DNA of 25,275 nt from CAYFZR01 sp964347835 [NCBI: uncultured archaeon] (GCA_964347835.1 CAYFZR010000030.1:1-25275), one strand, 5' to 3'. Shown: positions 16,696-24,498, numbered from the stretch's first letter. Made by a program: numbers and translations. The notes: generated from the letters alone by a model not told the origin.

Positions 16696-17493
16696 ATGGT
16701 TAGAAAAAAGCACAAATGGCCAGAAGACGGCGAATTGGTAATTGGAACCATAGATAGGGTAGCGAGATTTGGAGCGTTCGTAGATCTTGATGAATATGGT
16801 AAAAAGTCTGGACTGATTCACATCTCGGAAGTCTCATCGGGCTGGGTTAAGAACATTCGTGACCATGTAAAGGAAGGACAAAAAGTAGTCGCGCAAGTTC
16901 TTAACGTAGATCCTTCAAAGGGTCATATAGATCTCTCTATGAAGAGAATAAATGAGAGGCAGAGGAAAGAAAAACTTCAAGAATGGAAGAGAGAACAAAA
17001 AGCAGAAAAACTATTGGAATATGTTGCCAACATACTTGGAAAGGATTTGGAAGTAGGATATAAGGAAGTAGGATACACCTTAATGGATGAATATGAAGAC
17101 CTTTATACGGGGTTTGAAGAAATAGCAATTTCTGGTTATGATGCTTTCACAAATATTAAAATATCAAAAAATTGGATAGATAATTTGGTTAAGATTGCGA
17201 AAGAAAATATTGAGCCTCCCCATGTGAGGATATCTGGTATGTTGAAACTCTCATCTCCTAAACCAAAAGGGGTTGAGGACATTAAAAGAGCGTTAGTTGA
17301 GACTCGAGACAAGTTTAACGATGAGGAGATAGATGTGGATATCTACTATGTAGGCGCTCCTAAGTATAAAATAGTAATTACTGCGCCTGATTACAAAATG
17401 GCCGAAAATGCGATTAGTAGCGTAGCAAAGAAGGCAATTAGCATCATAGAAAGTGTCGGCGGTACAGGAGAATTTTTTAGAGAGAAGGAATAA
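16696..17493 (+). CDS. Translation initiation factor aIF2 subunit alpha
   Basis: Alpha subunit of the heterotrimeric factor that brings initiator tRNA to the ribosome. An N-terminal S1/OB domain (about residues 10-85: GELVIGTIDRVARFGAFVDLDEYGKKSGLIHISEV) is followed by a helical domain and an alpha/beta C-terminal domain that binds the gamma subunit (VDIDYYVGAPKYKIVI region). The frame opens at 16675 inside S27e, but GGAGTGA-aatt-ATG marks 16696 as the start, giving 265 residues, the family norm. Fourth gene side by side with L44e, S27e and Nop10. Confidence 0.95.
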   Translation: MVRKKHKWPEDGELVIGTIDRVARFGAFVDLDEYGKKSGLIHISEVSSGWVKNIRDHVKEGQKVVAQVLNVDPSKGHIDLSMKRINERQRKEKLQEWKREQKAEKLLEYVANILGKDLEVGYKEVGYTLMDEYEDLYTGFEEIAISGYDAFTNIKISKNWIDNLVKIAKENIEPPHVRISGMLKLSSPKPKGVEDIKRALVETRDKFNDEEIDVDIYYVGAPKYKIVITAPDYKMAENAISSVAKKAISIIESVGGTGEFFREKE

Positions 17494-17496
17494 AGT

Positions 17497-17676
17497 ATGA
17501 AGTTGCTAAGAAAATGCAAGACATGCAAAATATACACATTGATGGAAAAATGTCCGATCTGCAGTCATGACACATTTAATCCTCATCCCCCTCGATTCTC
17601 ACCAGAAGATCCCTATGGGGAGTATAGAAGAAGACTAAAAAAGGAAAGCGGTTGGTATGAAAGAGGCAATAGTTAA
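17497..17676 (+). CDS. nop10: H/ACA ribonucleoprotein subunit Nop10
   Basis: A 59-residue core protein of archaeal H/ACA pseudouridylation particles, where it supports the Cbf5 pseudouridine synthase. Reading from the ATG at 17497 gives MKLLRKCKTCKIYTLMEKC, with C7, C10, C19 and C22 forming the zinc ribbon of the archaeal form, and then HPPRFSPEDPYGEYRRRLK, the Cbf5-binding linker and helix. It starts 3 bases after the aIF2alpha stop and its last 20 bases overlap the PAC2 gene. This arrangement is conserved in archaea. Nothing is missing. Confidence 0.95.
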   Translation: MKLLRKCKTCKIYTLMEKCPICSHDTFNPHPPRFSPEDPYGEYRRRLKKESGWYERGNS

Positions 17677-18436
17677 GATTTATGTCGAACCAAAACTGGA
17701 GGATCCGATACTTATTGAGGGTTTGCCAGGAATAGGACATGTCGGAAAATTAGCTGCGGAGCACATGATAAATGAAATTGGTGCAAGGAAGTTTGCAGAT
17801 CTTTTTTCTCCAGATTTTCCACCCCAAATCCTAGTGAAAGAGGACGGTACCATAGAGTTGATGTCCAATGAGTTCTACTTCTACGAAGGAAAAGGGTCTC
17901 ATCCAGATCTCATATTCGTTGTGGGAAATACTCAAGGTCTAACCTCTCAAGGTCAATACGACATCGTTAGCACGATATTAGACGTTGTAGAGAAATATAA
18001 TACAAAAAAATTGTTTACCCTAGGAGGTTATGGCACAGGTAGAATTGTAAAAAAGCCGCGAGTATTTGGCGCTGCAACAGATCTCTCATTGATTACTGAA
18101 ATGGAAAAATACGGTATCAATTTTAAGACTGAAGACGAAAGAGGTGGCATAGTAGGAGCCTCCGGCCTTCTTCTGGGTGTAGGTAAGCTCAGAGGGATTA
18201 GCGGAGTATGTTTGATGGGTGAAACGTCAGGTTACTTAGTGGATGCAAAGTCCGCAAAAGCAGTTTTAGAGGTTTTGACCAAAATACTGAACATAGAAAT
18301 AGGTCTAGACGAGCTTGAAACCCGGGCGAAGGAGGCAGAAAAGACACTTTCTCGAATATATGAGATGCAAAAGAAAGCACTCGAGGCTGCCCACAAAGAA
18401 ATAGATGTGGATGAAGATCTCCGTTACATCGGGTGA
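17657..18436 (+). CDS. PAC2 family protein, proteasome assembly chaperone-like
   Basis: PAC2 family, related to archaeal PbaB and eukaryotic PAC2 proteasome assembly chaperones. Motifs are LIEGLPGIGHVGKLAAEHM (about 19-37), DLFSPDFPPQILV, LIFVVGNTQGLTSQGQYDI, LFTLGGYGTGR and GGIVGASGLLLGVGKLRGI. The C-terminus (about 215-252) is a charged coiled-coil-like stretch. The length of 259 residues is normal. It starts within nop10 (20-base overlap). A role as an ATP-independent chaperone is family inference. Confidence 0.88.
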   Translation: MKEAIVKIYVEPKLEDPILIEGLPGIGHVGKLAAEHMINEIGARKFADLFSPDFPPQILVKEDGTIELMSNEFYFYEGKGSHPDLIFVVGNTQGLTSQGQYDIVSTILDVVEKYNTKKLFTLGGYGTGRIVKKPRVFGAATDLSLITEMEKYGINFKTEDERGGIVGASGLLLGVGKLRGISGVCLMGETSGYLVDAKSAKAVLEVLTKILNIEIGLDELETRAKEAEKTLSRIYEMQKKALEAAHKEIDVDEDLRYIG

Positions 18437-18440
18437 ATCG

Positions 18441-19667
18441 ATGTTTATAAACGCAGATCTTCACATTCACGGAAAATTCTCTGGTGCAACCTCCAAAGAC
18501 ATGAACTTTGATAACTTAGCAGAACAAGCCAGATTAAAAGGTCTCGATTTGTTAGGCAGTGGAGATATATTACATAGCTCATGGATCAAAGAATTCGAAG
18601 AAACTCTTTTGCCCGTAGGAGACGGAATATATCAACATCCTAAGTATAAAACCAACTTCATCTCAACGGTAGAGATAGAAGACATCAATAGAGTACATCA
18701 TATAGTATTACTTCCAGATCCTAATTCTGTTTATGAAATTCGATCTTTGTTGGCCAAATACTGTAATGATTTGAATTATGACGGTAGACCGAGAATAAAT
18801 ATTAATGCAGAAAACTTGGTTGACATAGTAGAAGTAGTAGATGGAATTGTTGGACCATGCCATGCCTTTACGCCATGGACATCAATGTACAAAGAATTTG
18901 ATTCCATATCTCAGTGTTACGGGAGTGCTTTAAAAAATATAAGTTTTATAGAGTTAGGCCTTTCAGCCGATACAAACATGGCAGATAGATTAAAAGAATT
19001 GCAAAATAGGGTTTTTTTGACAAATTCAGATGCTCATAGCCCGTGGCCCCATAGATTGGGAAGAGAATTCAATAGATTAGATATAGGGGAATACTCTTAC
19101 GATTCAATTAAAAAAGCATTGAGGAAGGGTAAAAGCATTCGCGCTAATTATGGGTTTGATCCAAGATTGGGCAAGTACCATTTAACTGCTTGTTCAAGAT
19201 GTAAACAAAGATTTAGGCTCAAAAACGCTTTAAAATTTAATATGAAGTGTCCAGAATGCAAAGGTTTAATAAAAAAAGGTGTAGAGGACAGAATTAACGA
19301 GTTAGCAGATTGGATAGAACCTAAGCATCCTCCCTATAGGCCTCCATATAATTATCTCCCTCCTCTGGCTGAGATAATTCAACTGGCGTTAGAATACTCA
19401 AATCCCTATGTAAACGAGGTTCAAAGGCAGTGGAGGTTATTGGTAGAGACATTTCACAATGAAATTGCAGTCTTAGTAGACGTATTAATAGAAGAATTAA
19501 AGAAAGCCACAGATGAAAGAATAGGAGAGTGCATTGAAGCCTTTAGAACTCGTAAATTCTCGATATATCCAGGTGGTGGAGGAGAGTACGGAAAGATATT
19601 TTTCAACCAGAAGGTAAACGTTGAATTTTATGGAGAAGCCCAAAAGACTTTGATGGAGTTCGAATGA
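18441..19667 (+). CDS. PHP-domain metal-dependent phosphoesterase-like protein with zinc ribbon insert
   Basis: PHP superfamily protein of the archaeal/bacterial TIGR00375-like group; exact substrate unknown. The N-terminal ADLHIHGKFSG supplies the HxH metal ligands (H8, H10). GDILHSSW, TVEIEDINRVHHIVLL, VGPCHAFTPW and FLTNSDAHSPW give the remaining PHP motifs. At about 250-275 a four-cysteine zinc ribbon follows (CSRCKQRF through CPECKG). The C-terminal part (about 285-408) contains PPYRPPYNYLPPLAEII and resembles the part that accompanies helicase-linked PHP proteins. The ATG at 18441 lies 4 bases after GGGTGA, so it is preferred over an in-frame ATG inside the PAC2 gene. The product is 408 residues. 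Confidence 0.85.
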   Translation: MFINADLHIHGKFSGATSKDMNFDNLAEQARLKGLDLLGSGDILHSSWIKEFEETLLPVGDGIYQHPKYKTNFISTVEIEDINRVHHIVLLPDPNSVYEIRSLLAKYCNDLNYDGRPRININAENLVDIVEVVDGIVGPCHAFTPWTSMYKEFDSISQCYGSALKNISFIELGLSADTNMADRLKELQNRVFLTNSDAHSPWPHRLGREFNRLDIGEYSYDSIKKALRKGKSIRANYGFDPRLGKYHLTACSRCKQRFRLKNALKFNMKCPECKGLIKKGVEDRINELADWIEPKHPPYRPPYNYLPPLAEIIQLALEYSNPYVNEVQRQWRLLVETFHNEIAVLVDVLIEELKKATDERIGECIEAFRTRKFSIYPGGGGEYGKIFFNQKVNVEFYGEAQKTLMEFE

Positions 19668-19668
19668 A

Positions 19669-20190
19669 ATGCTTTCAAGAGACGTAATAATACAAGCACT
19701 ATTAGTACAAGCTGTTATTCTCTTAGTTCCACCCATTATTTATTTATTATACACAAAAAACCCAAGATTAATTGGAATAACAAGAGAGAATATGTTTTCA
19801 AATATTTTGATCGGTTTAACTGCTGGGATACCCCTAGCCATGTTTTCTATATCAATAGATAAACTTGGATTCGAAAACCAAATTGCTATTGAATTATCTA
19901 AGAAATTAGGTGTTATCGATATCTTTTTTCTTAATATTTTTATGGTAGCCCCTTCAGAAGAGCTTTTGTTTAGAGGCCTGTTACAACCCAAGATTGGATT
20001 GATTCCGGCGTCATTACTCTTTGGATTGGTACATTGGTTCGGATACTTTAATATTCCTCAAGTCGTTGGCGCAACTTTTTTAGGGTTGATGTTAGGTTTA
20101 CTCTTTGAATGGAACAAGAACATAGTTACCCCTATAATAGCGCACGCAACCACGAACATATTGTCAATGGTATTCATGAAAACATTTTAA
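19669..20190 (+). CDS. CPBP family intramembrane metalloprotease (Abi/CAAX protease-like)
   Basis: An integral membrane protein of 173 residues with about five hydrophobic segments. The three family motifs are present: E97-E98-x3-R102 (PSEELLFRG), H122 (GLVHWFGY) and H159-x3-N163 (IIAHATTNI). The active-site glutamates and histidines are intact, so an intramembrane protease is likely; the substrate is unknown. It starts 1 base after the PHP gene stop, and the ferredoxin gene follows after 10 bases. Confidence 0.87.
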   Translation: MLSRDVIIQALLVQAVILLVPPIIYLLYTKNPRLIGITRENMFSNILIGLTAGIPLAMFSISIDKLGFENQIAIELSKKLGVIDIFFLNIFMVAPSEELLFRGLLQPKIGLIPASLLFGLVHWFGYFNIPQVVGATFLGLMLGLLFEWNKNIVTPIIAHATTNILSMVFMKTF

Positions 20191-20200
20191 GGTGCCTAAA

Positions 20201-20368
20201 ATGAATATCAATCGGAGGAGATGTTGTTACTGTGGGGCATGTGTAGGCGTCTGTCCTGATCTTGCTCTGGAGTTGGTAGAAACCTTTGTAGTTATCGATG
20301 AAGAAAGTTGCAGGGAATGTGCTATTTGCGAAAGAATCTGTCCTGTTGGAGCAATTTCTATGGGGTAA
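20201..20368 (+). CDS. Small 2[4Fe-4S] ferredoxin
   Basis: A 55-residue ferredoxin. It carries two cluster motifs, C8/C9-YCGAC-VGVCP and C37-REC-AIC-ERICPVGA. The first motif reads RCCYCGACVGVCP, with one extra Cys next to the usual first ligand. AGGTG lies 6 bases before the ATG. The stop is 4 bases before the geranylgeranyl reductase start. In Methanosarcina a ferredoxin next to this reductase supplies its electrons (known for that pair). The same partnership is inferred here. Confidence 0.92.
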   Translation: MNINRRRCCYCGACVGVCPDLALELVETFVVIDEESCRECAICERICPVGAISMG

Positions 20369-20372
20369 TGGC

Positions 20373-21536
20373 ATGACGGATAGAGAATACGACGTAGTAG
20401 TAATCGGTGCAGGTCCTGCTGGATCTATTTCTGCTAAGACCATGGCGGAACTAGGATTGGATGTATTATTACTGGAAAAAAGGCAAGAGATTGGTGCTCC
20501 AAAAAGGTGCGCGGAAGGTACAAGCATAAACACCTTCAAGAGGTTAGAAATACCAGTACAAAGAGGATGGATCCGTTCAGAAATAAAAGGTTTCCATCTA
20601 TACGCGCCAAATGGGAAAAAAGTAAGTAGAGTATGGACAGAAACACAAGGATATGTTTTAGAGAGAAAAATATTCGATAAATATCTTGCTAGTTTAGCAG
20701 CAAGGGCAGGATCAGAAATAATGGTAAAAACTCCTGCATTGGGAATAGATTATGACAAGGATGGCTTGAAAGTAAAAGCGTCCCATTTCGGAGAATCCAT
20801 AGAAATAAAGACCAGGATGGTAATAGGGGCAGATGGTGTGGAATCTAAGGTGGCTAGATGGTTAGGGATTAACACAAAAAAACTTCGCGATATGGCCTCA
20901 TGTGCTCAATTCGAAATGGCAGGAATAGATTTAGAAGATCCGGATATGTTGTACTTCTTCTTTGGAAACAATGTTGCTCCTGGAGGATACGCTTGGATAT
21001 TTCCTAAGGGCAAGGACGTTGCTAACGTAGGAATTGGTGTAACGAGGGGTAGTGAGATTACATTGGATTATTTAAGGAGATTTATCGATTCACATGATAA
21101 TTTAAAGAAAGGAGTTCCAATAGAGTTAAATGTTGGCGGCACACCTAGTTTAGGGCCTTTAGAAAAGACCTATGCCAAGGGAGCACTGATAGTAGGGGAT
21201 GCAGCAGGACAAACAGATCCCCTAACCGGGGGCGGAATATATTCATCCATGACGTGTGGTAAGATAGCAGGAGAAATTGCGTTCGAGGCAATAAAAAATA
21301 GCGATACTTCAGAAAAATTTTTGTCTAAATATCAAGATGAATGGCATAAAAAAATTGGTAAAAATTTGGAGAGATCTCTAAAAATAAAACAGGCAGTTGT
21401 GAAGTTATCCGATGAAGGACTCAATATTATTGCTGAACTACTATCGGAAGAAGATCTTCCAAAAAGCAAAAGAGAGATAATAAAAACGGCTATCAAACAC
21501 CCAGATGTTCTAAAACTTATTAGACAAGTAATTTGA
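20373..21536 (+). CDS. Geranylgeranyl reductase family flavoprotein (archaeal lipid saturation)
   Basis: FAD enzyme that saturates the isoprenoid chains of archaeal ether lipids at the membrane. The N-terminal Rossmann motif is VVVIGAGPAGS (about 8-18). The conserved Cys motif PKRCAEG (C46) belongs to this reductase group. GADGVESKVARWLG and GDAAGQTDPLTGGGI (about 275-289) are the further FAD-binding blocks. The frame opens at 20298 inside the ferredoxin, but the ATG at 20373 (MTDREYDVVV) is the natural start and gives 387 residues. It is the last gene of the long plus-strand run, followed by T-rich sequence. Confidence 0.92.
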   Translation: MTDREYDVVVIGAGPAGSISAKTMAELGLDVLLLEKRQEIGAPKRCAEGTSINTFKRLEIPVQRGWIRSEIKGFHLYAPNGKKVSRVWTETQGYVLERKIFDKYLASLAARAGSEIMVKTPALGIDYDKDGLKVKASHFGESIEIKTRMVIGADGVESKVARWLGINTKKLRDMASCAQFEMAGIDLEDPDMLYFFFGNNVAPGGYAWIFPKGKDVANVGIGVTRGSEITLDYLRRFIDSHDNLKKGVPIELNVGGTPSLGPLEKTYAKGALIVGDAAGQTDPLTGGGIYSSMTCGKIAGEIAFEAIKNSDTSEKFLSKYQDEWHKKIGKNLERSLKIKQAVVKLSDEGLNIIAELLSEEDLPKSKREIIKTAIKHPDVLKLIRQVI

Positions 21537-21539
21537 TAA

Positions 21540-21589
21540 TTTTTGACATCTTTATGTTAAAAAATTTTTGACAAGATTTTTTGTTTAAT
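21540..21589 (+). terminator. T-rich termination region after the geranylgeranyl reductase gene
   Basis: Several runs of five or six T follow the stop codon (21540-21545, 21566-21570, 21578-21583), which is what archaeal RNA polymerase needs to terminate. The 9-mer TTTTTGACA occurs twice, at 21541 and 21566. No hairpin is needed or clear. Confidence 0.5.
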
Positions 21590-21594
21590 TTCGA

Positions 21595-21638
21595 TATGCG
21601 TAAAAAACCAAAATATTTTTTAGTAATATGCGTAAAAT
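21595..21638. repeat. Two 12-bp direct repeats, ATATGCGTAAAA
   Basis: The same 12 bases occur at 21595-21606 and 21627-21638, with a 32-base period, close to three helical turns. They lie 25-65 bases upstream of a TATA box at 21662-21671. This spacing would suit a dimeric or tandem regulator binding one face of the DNA. Confidence 0.5.
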
Positions 21639-21661
21639 TGCCATATTTATGAAACATAAAA

Positions 21662-21755
21662 TTTATATATAATAGTATTTTACATATCTACGTAAATCTT
21701 CGGTCTGGTCACCGATATCTTTCCCATATTACTGTAACAATTTTTTTGCTAGTTT
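21662..21755 (+). ncRNA. Possible short RNA gene with TATA box
   Basis: TTTATATATA at 21662-21671 is a strong TATA box, but no reading frame follows. Transcription from about 21690 would cover a hairpin TCGGT-ctggtc-ACCGA (21700-21715) and end near the T7 run at 21741-21747. Thirteen bases at 21705-21717 are the exact reverse complement of 25048-25060 in the RNA candidate near the right end. Support is circumstantial. Confidence 0.3.
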
Positions 21756-21759
21756 TAAT

Positions 21760-21960
21760 AAAATAATTCTCTATAATATTGCGGGTGCAGCGAGCCACAC
21801 TGCTTTTTGATAAAACTTTTTTCTAAATGCTCAAAAATCATAGATTTTTGGCATGCCAAGAATCTCGAATCTTGTGCAAAGTTTTGATGCAACTAGCCAC
21901 ACTGCTTTTGATCGAACTTTTTTTAAAAGTTCGTTGCGGATGAAAAGAACCACGTTTCAT
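21760..21960 (+). repeat. Cluster of three AGCCA hairpin repeats
   Basis: Three diverged copies lie head to tail. Copy one: arms GCAGCG (21787-21792) and CACTGC (21798-21803) around AGCCA. Copy two: GCAACT and CACTGC (21889-21905) around AGCCA. Copy three, decayed: GAAAAG and CGTTTC (21942-21958) around AACCA. Between them are a perfect 8-bp hairpin with loop ATA (21832-21850), and a 34-bp block (21906-21939) identical to 123-156 with its 9-bp palindrome at 21913-21933. The bases 21760-21786 resemble the flank of the right-end copy. The short pyrimidine-rich stretch after it, 21961-22030, codes for nothing I can support. Confidence 0.7.
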
Positions 21961-22100
21961 TTCTACTTCCCGCGCTTTCTCTTTCTTTTTTTCTTCTGCT
22001 TCTTTTGTCTCTTCCTCTTCCATTTTTTTCTCACTGTAATCCCTCAAAATTACATCAAATCTTTTTTACCATTATATAAATTTGCGGAGAATCGGGAACA

Positions 22101-22131
22101 TATAAATAATCTTATATAACTATCCTAGCAT
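22101..22131 (+). promoter_or_regulatory. TATA box for leaderless kinase transcript
   Basis: TATAAATA at 22101-22108 is centred about 27 bases before the ATG at 22132, so transcription should start at or next to the start codon. No Shine-Dalgarno site precedes that ATG, which fits a leaderless mRNA. A second TATA-like sequence (TTATATAAAT, about 22074) could give a 30-base leader instead. Confidence 0.55.
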
Positions 22132-23406
22132 ATGAAAAGGGTAAGTTTACTATCTGGAGAGTGTTTAACAGTAGAAGGAGCGGCAAGATTAACCGTAGAA
22201 GAAGGAGAAGTACTAATTAGAGAAAAAGAATATTTTTCAGGCGAAGAGTACATAATTTTGCGCGGAGACAAGATTTTCATAAAAGCGATAAATGAATCAA
22301 CCCTTGAAATATTCCTTGGCACTGGCGGCTCTATAAAAAAGGTAAAGGAGGTAATAGATGTAATACCTGAGAGTTGGACTAATGCAACAAGAGAAATCTT
22401 AGATCACGAAAAACCTTGTGTAGTGATGATCGTTGGAGGCGTAGATACCGGAAAGACTACTTTAACGACCTTCATCGTAAATCAATCGCTTGAAAATAAT
22501 TTTAAGACCGTAGTGATAGACGCAGATTTAGGACAATCCAGTATAGGGCCACCAACTACAATTTCCTTAGGTGTAGCGGATAAAAAAATAGGAAGCCTTT
22601 CAGATTTAAAGATGAGAGGCGGCTTTTTTGTGGGATCTACCTCGCCAAACTATCACCTCTTACAGTGTATTTCTGGTTTAAGGTTGCTTTTAGAAAAGGC
22701 TTTTAAAATTAAAGGGGATATAATCTTGATAGATACCTCTGGCATGATCTCTGGCGGTCCTGGAAGGGCCTTAAAGATTCATAAAACGATGCTTGTTAAT
22801 CCAGACTTTTTATTGCTTCTCAGAAAAGGAGGAGAGCTAGACTATCTCATTAACATATTCAGGAACCTGAATATACGATCACTAGAAGTGCCTAGAGAAG
22901 TTAGAGAAACATCTAGAGAAGAGAGGAGATTTTTCCGGGAATTAGCATTTAGAGCCCATTTCTCTAACGCGAAAGAAATAGAGTTCGATATGGAAAGAGT
23001 GAGAGTTATGGGAACTTTTTTTGGCACTGGGATGATAGATGAAGAGATGCAATCTAAAATATCCGCTTTCTTAAAAGAAAAGATAAATTACTGCGAGAAT
23101 TTAGGAGATGGCTATTTAATTGTAACAGAAAGACGCATATACGCTGAGAGGGTTAGAAATATTTTTGATAAGCAATTAAGAATTTTAGAAAAAGGTTTTG
23201 AAGAGCAAAATCTTGTTGGATTACTGAATAGCGCTCAAAAATTTCTAGATTTAGGAATAATGAGGCAAATTGACTATTTAATCAAAAAAGCCTATGTTTA
23301 CTCCCCTTTAAATGAGCCCGAAAGGATTAAAACAATAAAACTAGGCTCAATGAGGATAAAAGAGGATGGAAAAGAAATCGGTTTTGTACCCGTGGGTAGT
23401 TTTTAA
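22132..23406 (+). CDS. Polyribonucleotide 5'-hydroxyl kinase, Clp1/Grc3 family
   Basis: ATP-dependent kinase that phosphorylates 5'-OH ends of RNA, of the archaeal Clp1/Grc3 type. A beta-rich N-terminal domain (about 1-85) precedes the P-loop domain: Walker A GGVDTGKTT (about 102-110), then VVIDADLGQSSIGPPTTISLG, the family signature, and IILIDTSGMISGGPGRALK. The C-terminal domain (about 300-424) ends in KEIGFVPVGSF. The 424 residues are somewhat longer than the Pyrococcus enzyme as I recall it. It stands alone, with no ribosome site and a well-placed TATA box. It converges with the bpsA gene, the stops being 18 bases apart. Confidence 0.9.
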   Translation: MKRVSLLSGECLTVEGAARLTVEEGEVLIREKEYFSGEEYIILRGDKIFIKAINESTLEIFLGTGGSIKKVKEVIDVIPESWTNATREILDHEKPCVVMIVGGVDTGKTTLTTFIVNQSLENNFKTVVIDADLGQSSIGPPTTISLGVADKKIGSLSDLKMRGGFFVGSTSPNYHLLQCISGLRLLLEKAFKIKGDIILIDTSGMISGGPGRALKIHKTMLVNPDFLLLLRKGGELDYLINIFRNLNIRSLEVPREVRETSREERRFFRELAFRAHFSNAKEIEFDMERVRVMGTFFGTGMIDEEMQSKISAFLKEKINYCENLGDGYLIVTERRIYAERVRNIFDKQLRILEKGFEEQNLVGLLNSAQKFLDLGIMRQIDYLIKKAYVYSPLNEPERIKTIKLGSMRIKEDGKEIGFVPVGSF

Positions 23407-23424
23407 TATTTCGTACCTATTTAA

Positions 23425-24432
23425 TTAGGGTTCTGCCATATAGTCGTAAAGGTCTCCCTCAACTCTTCCTTCAAAAATTATATTCTTCTCTTTGATTAAT
23501 TCAACCCTGAATAGATTCGACTTATACCATCGTTCGGTCGGTTCAGGAATATCTTCGGAAACCCCTTCCTTTCTATACAACCTCGCAATCTCCGGATAAA
23601 GTTCGTATGTGCTGAAATCTCTCTTTATGTCTGTAATCACAAATCCCATGTCCATCAAAGATTTTTGCACGAAATACCATCTCGAAAGGGGGGCATCCGT
23701 AAAAGTCATTGAGAAATACCCAAAACCTTCTTCTTTTAAGCATTCTAACCCTCTGCACAGAAACAACGTTAATGCGAGGGCGGTATCTGGGGGATCTGTG
23801 GTAAAACAATCGAATTTATCCCTCAAATTGGTTGGTATTGGATTTCTAAGATCCAACCTTATAGTTTTTACTCCTAGATCCTGTTCGTTAATAAAATCTA
23901 ATATACGATTATCTATATCTACCGCTGTTACTTCTTTTGCCAAGCCAGTCATCGCTATCGCAATACTCACAAGATCATCATCGCCCAAAACTATAATTTC
24001 TCTTCCATCGATATCGCCAAAATGCAGCATTAATAAAACTCTGGAGACGGTAGAATCCGTTGTTATGAAGGATTGGTCGTATTCTGGAATGTTGTAGGGT
24101 CTATTTCTTGAAATTTCCTCAAATTCTATTAAAAAATCATTATCTATGGCTATACCTCTCCCACTACACTCGTGACAATTTTCATCATAAATATCTTTTA
24201 TTCCTAATTCTATTGCAAAATTTTCTCCATTTGCAGTAAGAGAATATCTATAATTATTCTCTTCAATATATCCCTTTTTTTCAAGTATTTTAAGTAATTT
24301 GGTTATTTCTCTCATGGGTATTGTAGAAAAAGAGGCGATTTCCCAAATATTCATATCTCTTTTGAAAAGAGCCCTCAAAAATTCTCTAACATGTCTCATC
24401 CTTATTCCTTCTGTTTTTTTTATCCTACTCAC
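23425..24432 (-). CDS. bpsA: Branched-chain polyamine synthase BpsA-type aminopropyltransferase
   Basis: Likely transfers aminopropyl groups from decarboxylated S-adenosylmethionine to spermidine to make branched N4-bis(aminopropyl)spermidine, a thermophile polyamine that stabilises nucleic acids. An N-terminal winged helix (about 14-75) and a C-x2-C (C86, C89) precede the Rossmann domain: GDDDL (150-154), DIDNRIL (172-178) and TDPPDT (212-217), which match the BpsA active-site motifs. The start is uncertain. The frame opens at GTG 24432, but GGAGGTGA (24436-24429) overlaps it and lies 5 bases before an in-frame ATA (24423); an ATG lies at 24399. A TATA box at 24459-24468 drives it. Confidence 0.87.
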   Translation of the reverse strand: MSRIKKTEGIRMRHVREFLRALFKRDMNIWEIASFSTIPMREITKLLKILEKKGYIEENNYRYSLTANGENFAIELGIKDIYDENCHECSGRGIAIDNDFLIEFEEISRNRPYNIPEYDQSFITTDSTVSRVLLMLHFGDIDGREIIVLGDDDLVSIAIAMTGLAKEVTAVDIDNRILDFINEQDLGVKTIRLDLRNPIPTNLRDKFDCFTTDPPDTALALTLFLCRGLECLKEEGFGYFSMTFTDAPLSRWYFVQKSLMDMGFVITDIKRDFSTYELYPEIARLYRKEGVSEDIPEPTERWYKSNLFRVELIKEKNIIFEGRVEGDLYDYMAEP

Positions 24433-24458
24433 CTCCGATTTTGATCTTTATGAGATGT

Positions 24459-24468
24459 AATATATATC
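24459..24468 (-). promoter_or_regulatory. TATA box of the bpsA gene
   Basis: On the minus strand this reads AGATATATATTA with purines (GAGA) upstream, a good archaeal TATA box with BRE-like flank. Transcription would begin near 24437, right at the GGAGGTGA ribosome site, giving a very short leader. It lies downstream of the lipoprotein gene, so bpsA need not depend on read-through. Confidence 0.6.
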
Positions 24469-24498
24469 TTCTCAGAATTTGCAACATTTAGAATCCAC

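Noticed and set aside
21838-22047. Minus-strand frame rich in Lys/Glu, possible small protein
   Set aside because: It arises from a pyrimidine-rich stretch and runs through the hairpin repeats. It needs a TTG start with no good ribosome site.
21853-22119. Plus-strand frame rich in Phe
   Set aside because: Low-complexity T/C translation across repeats, without a ribosome site.
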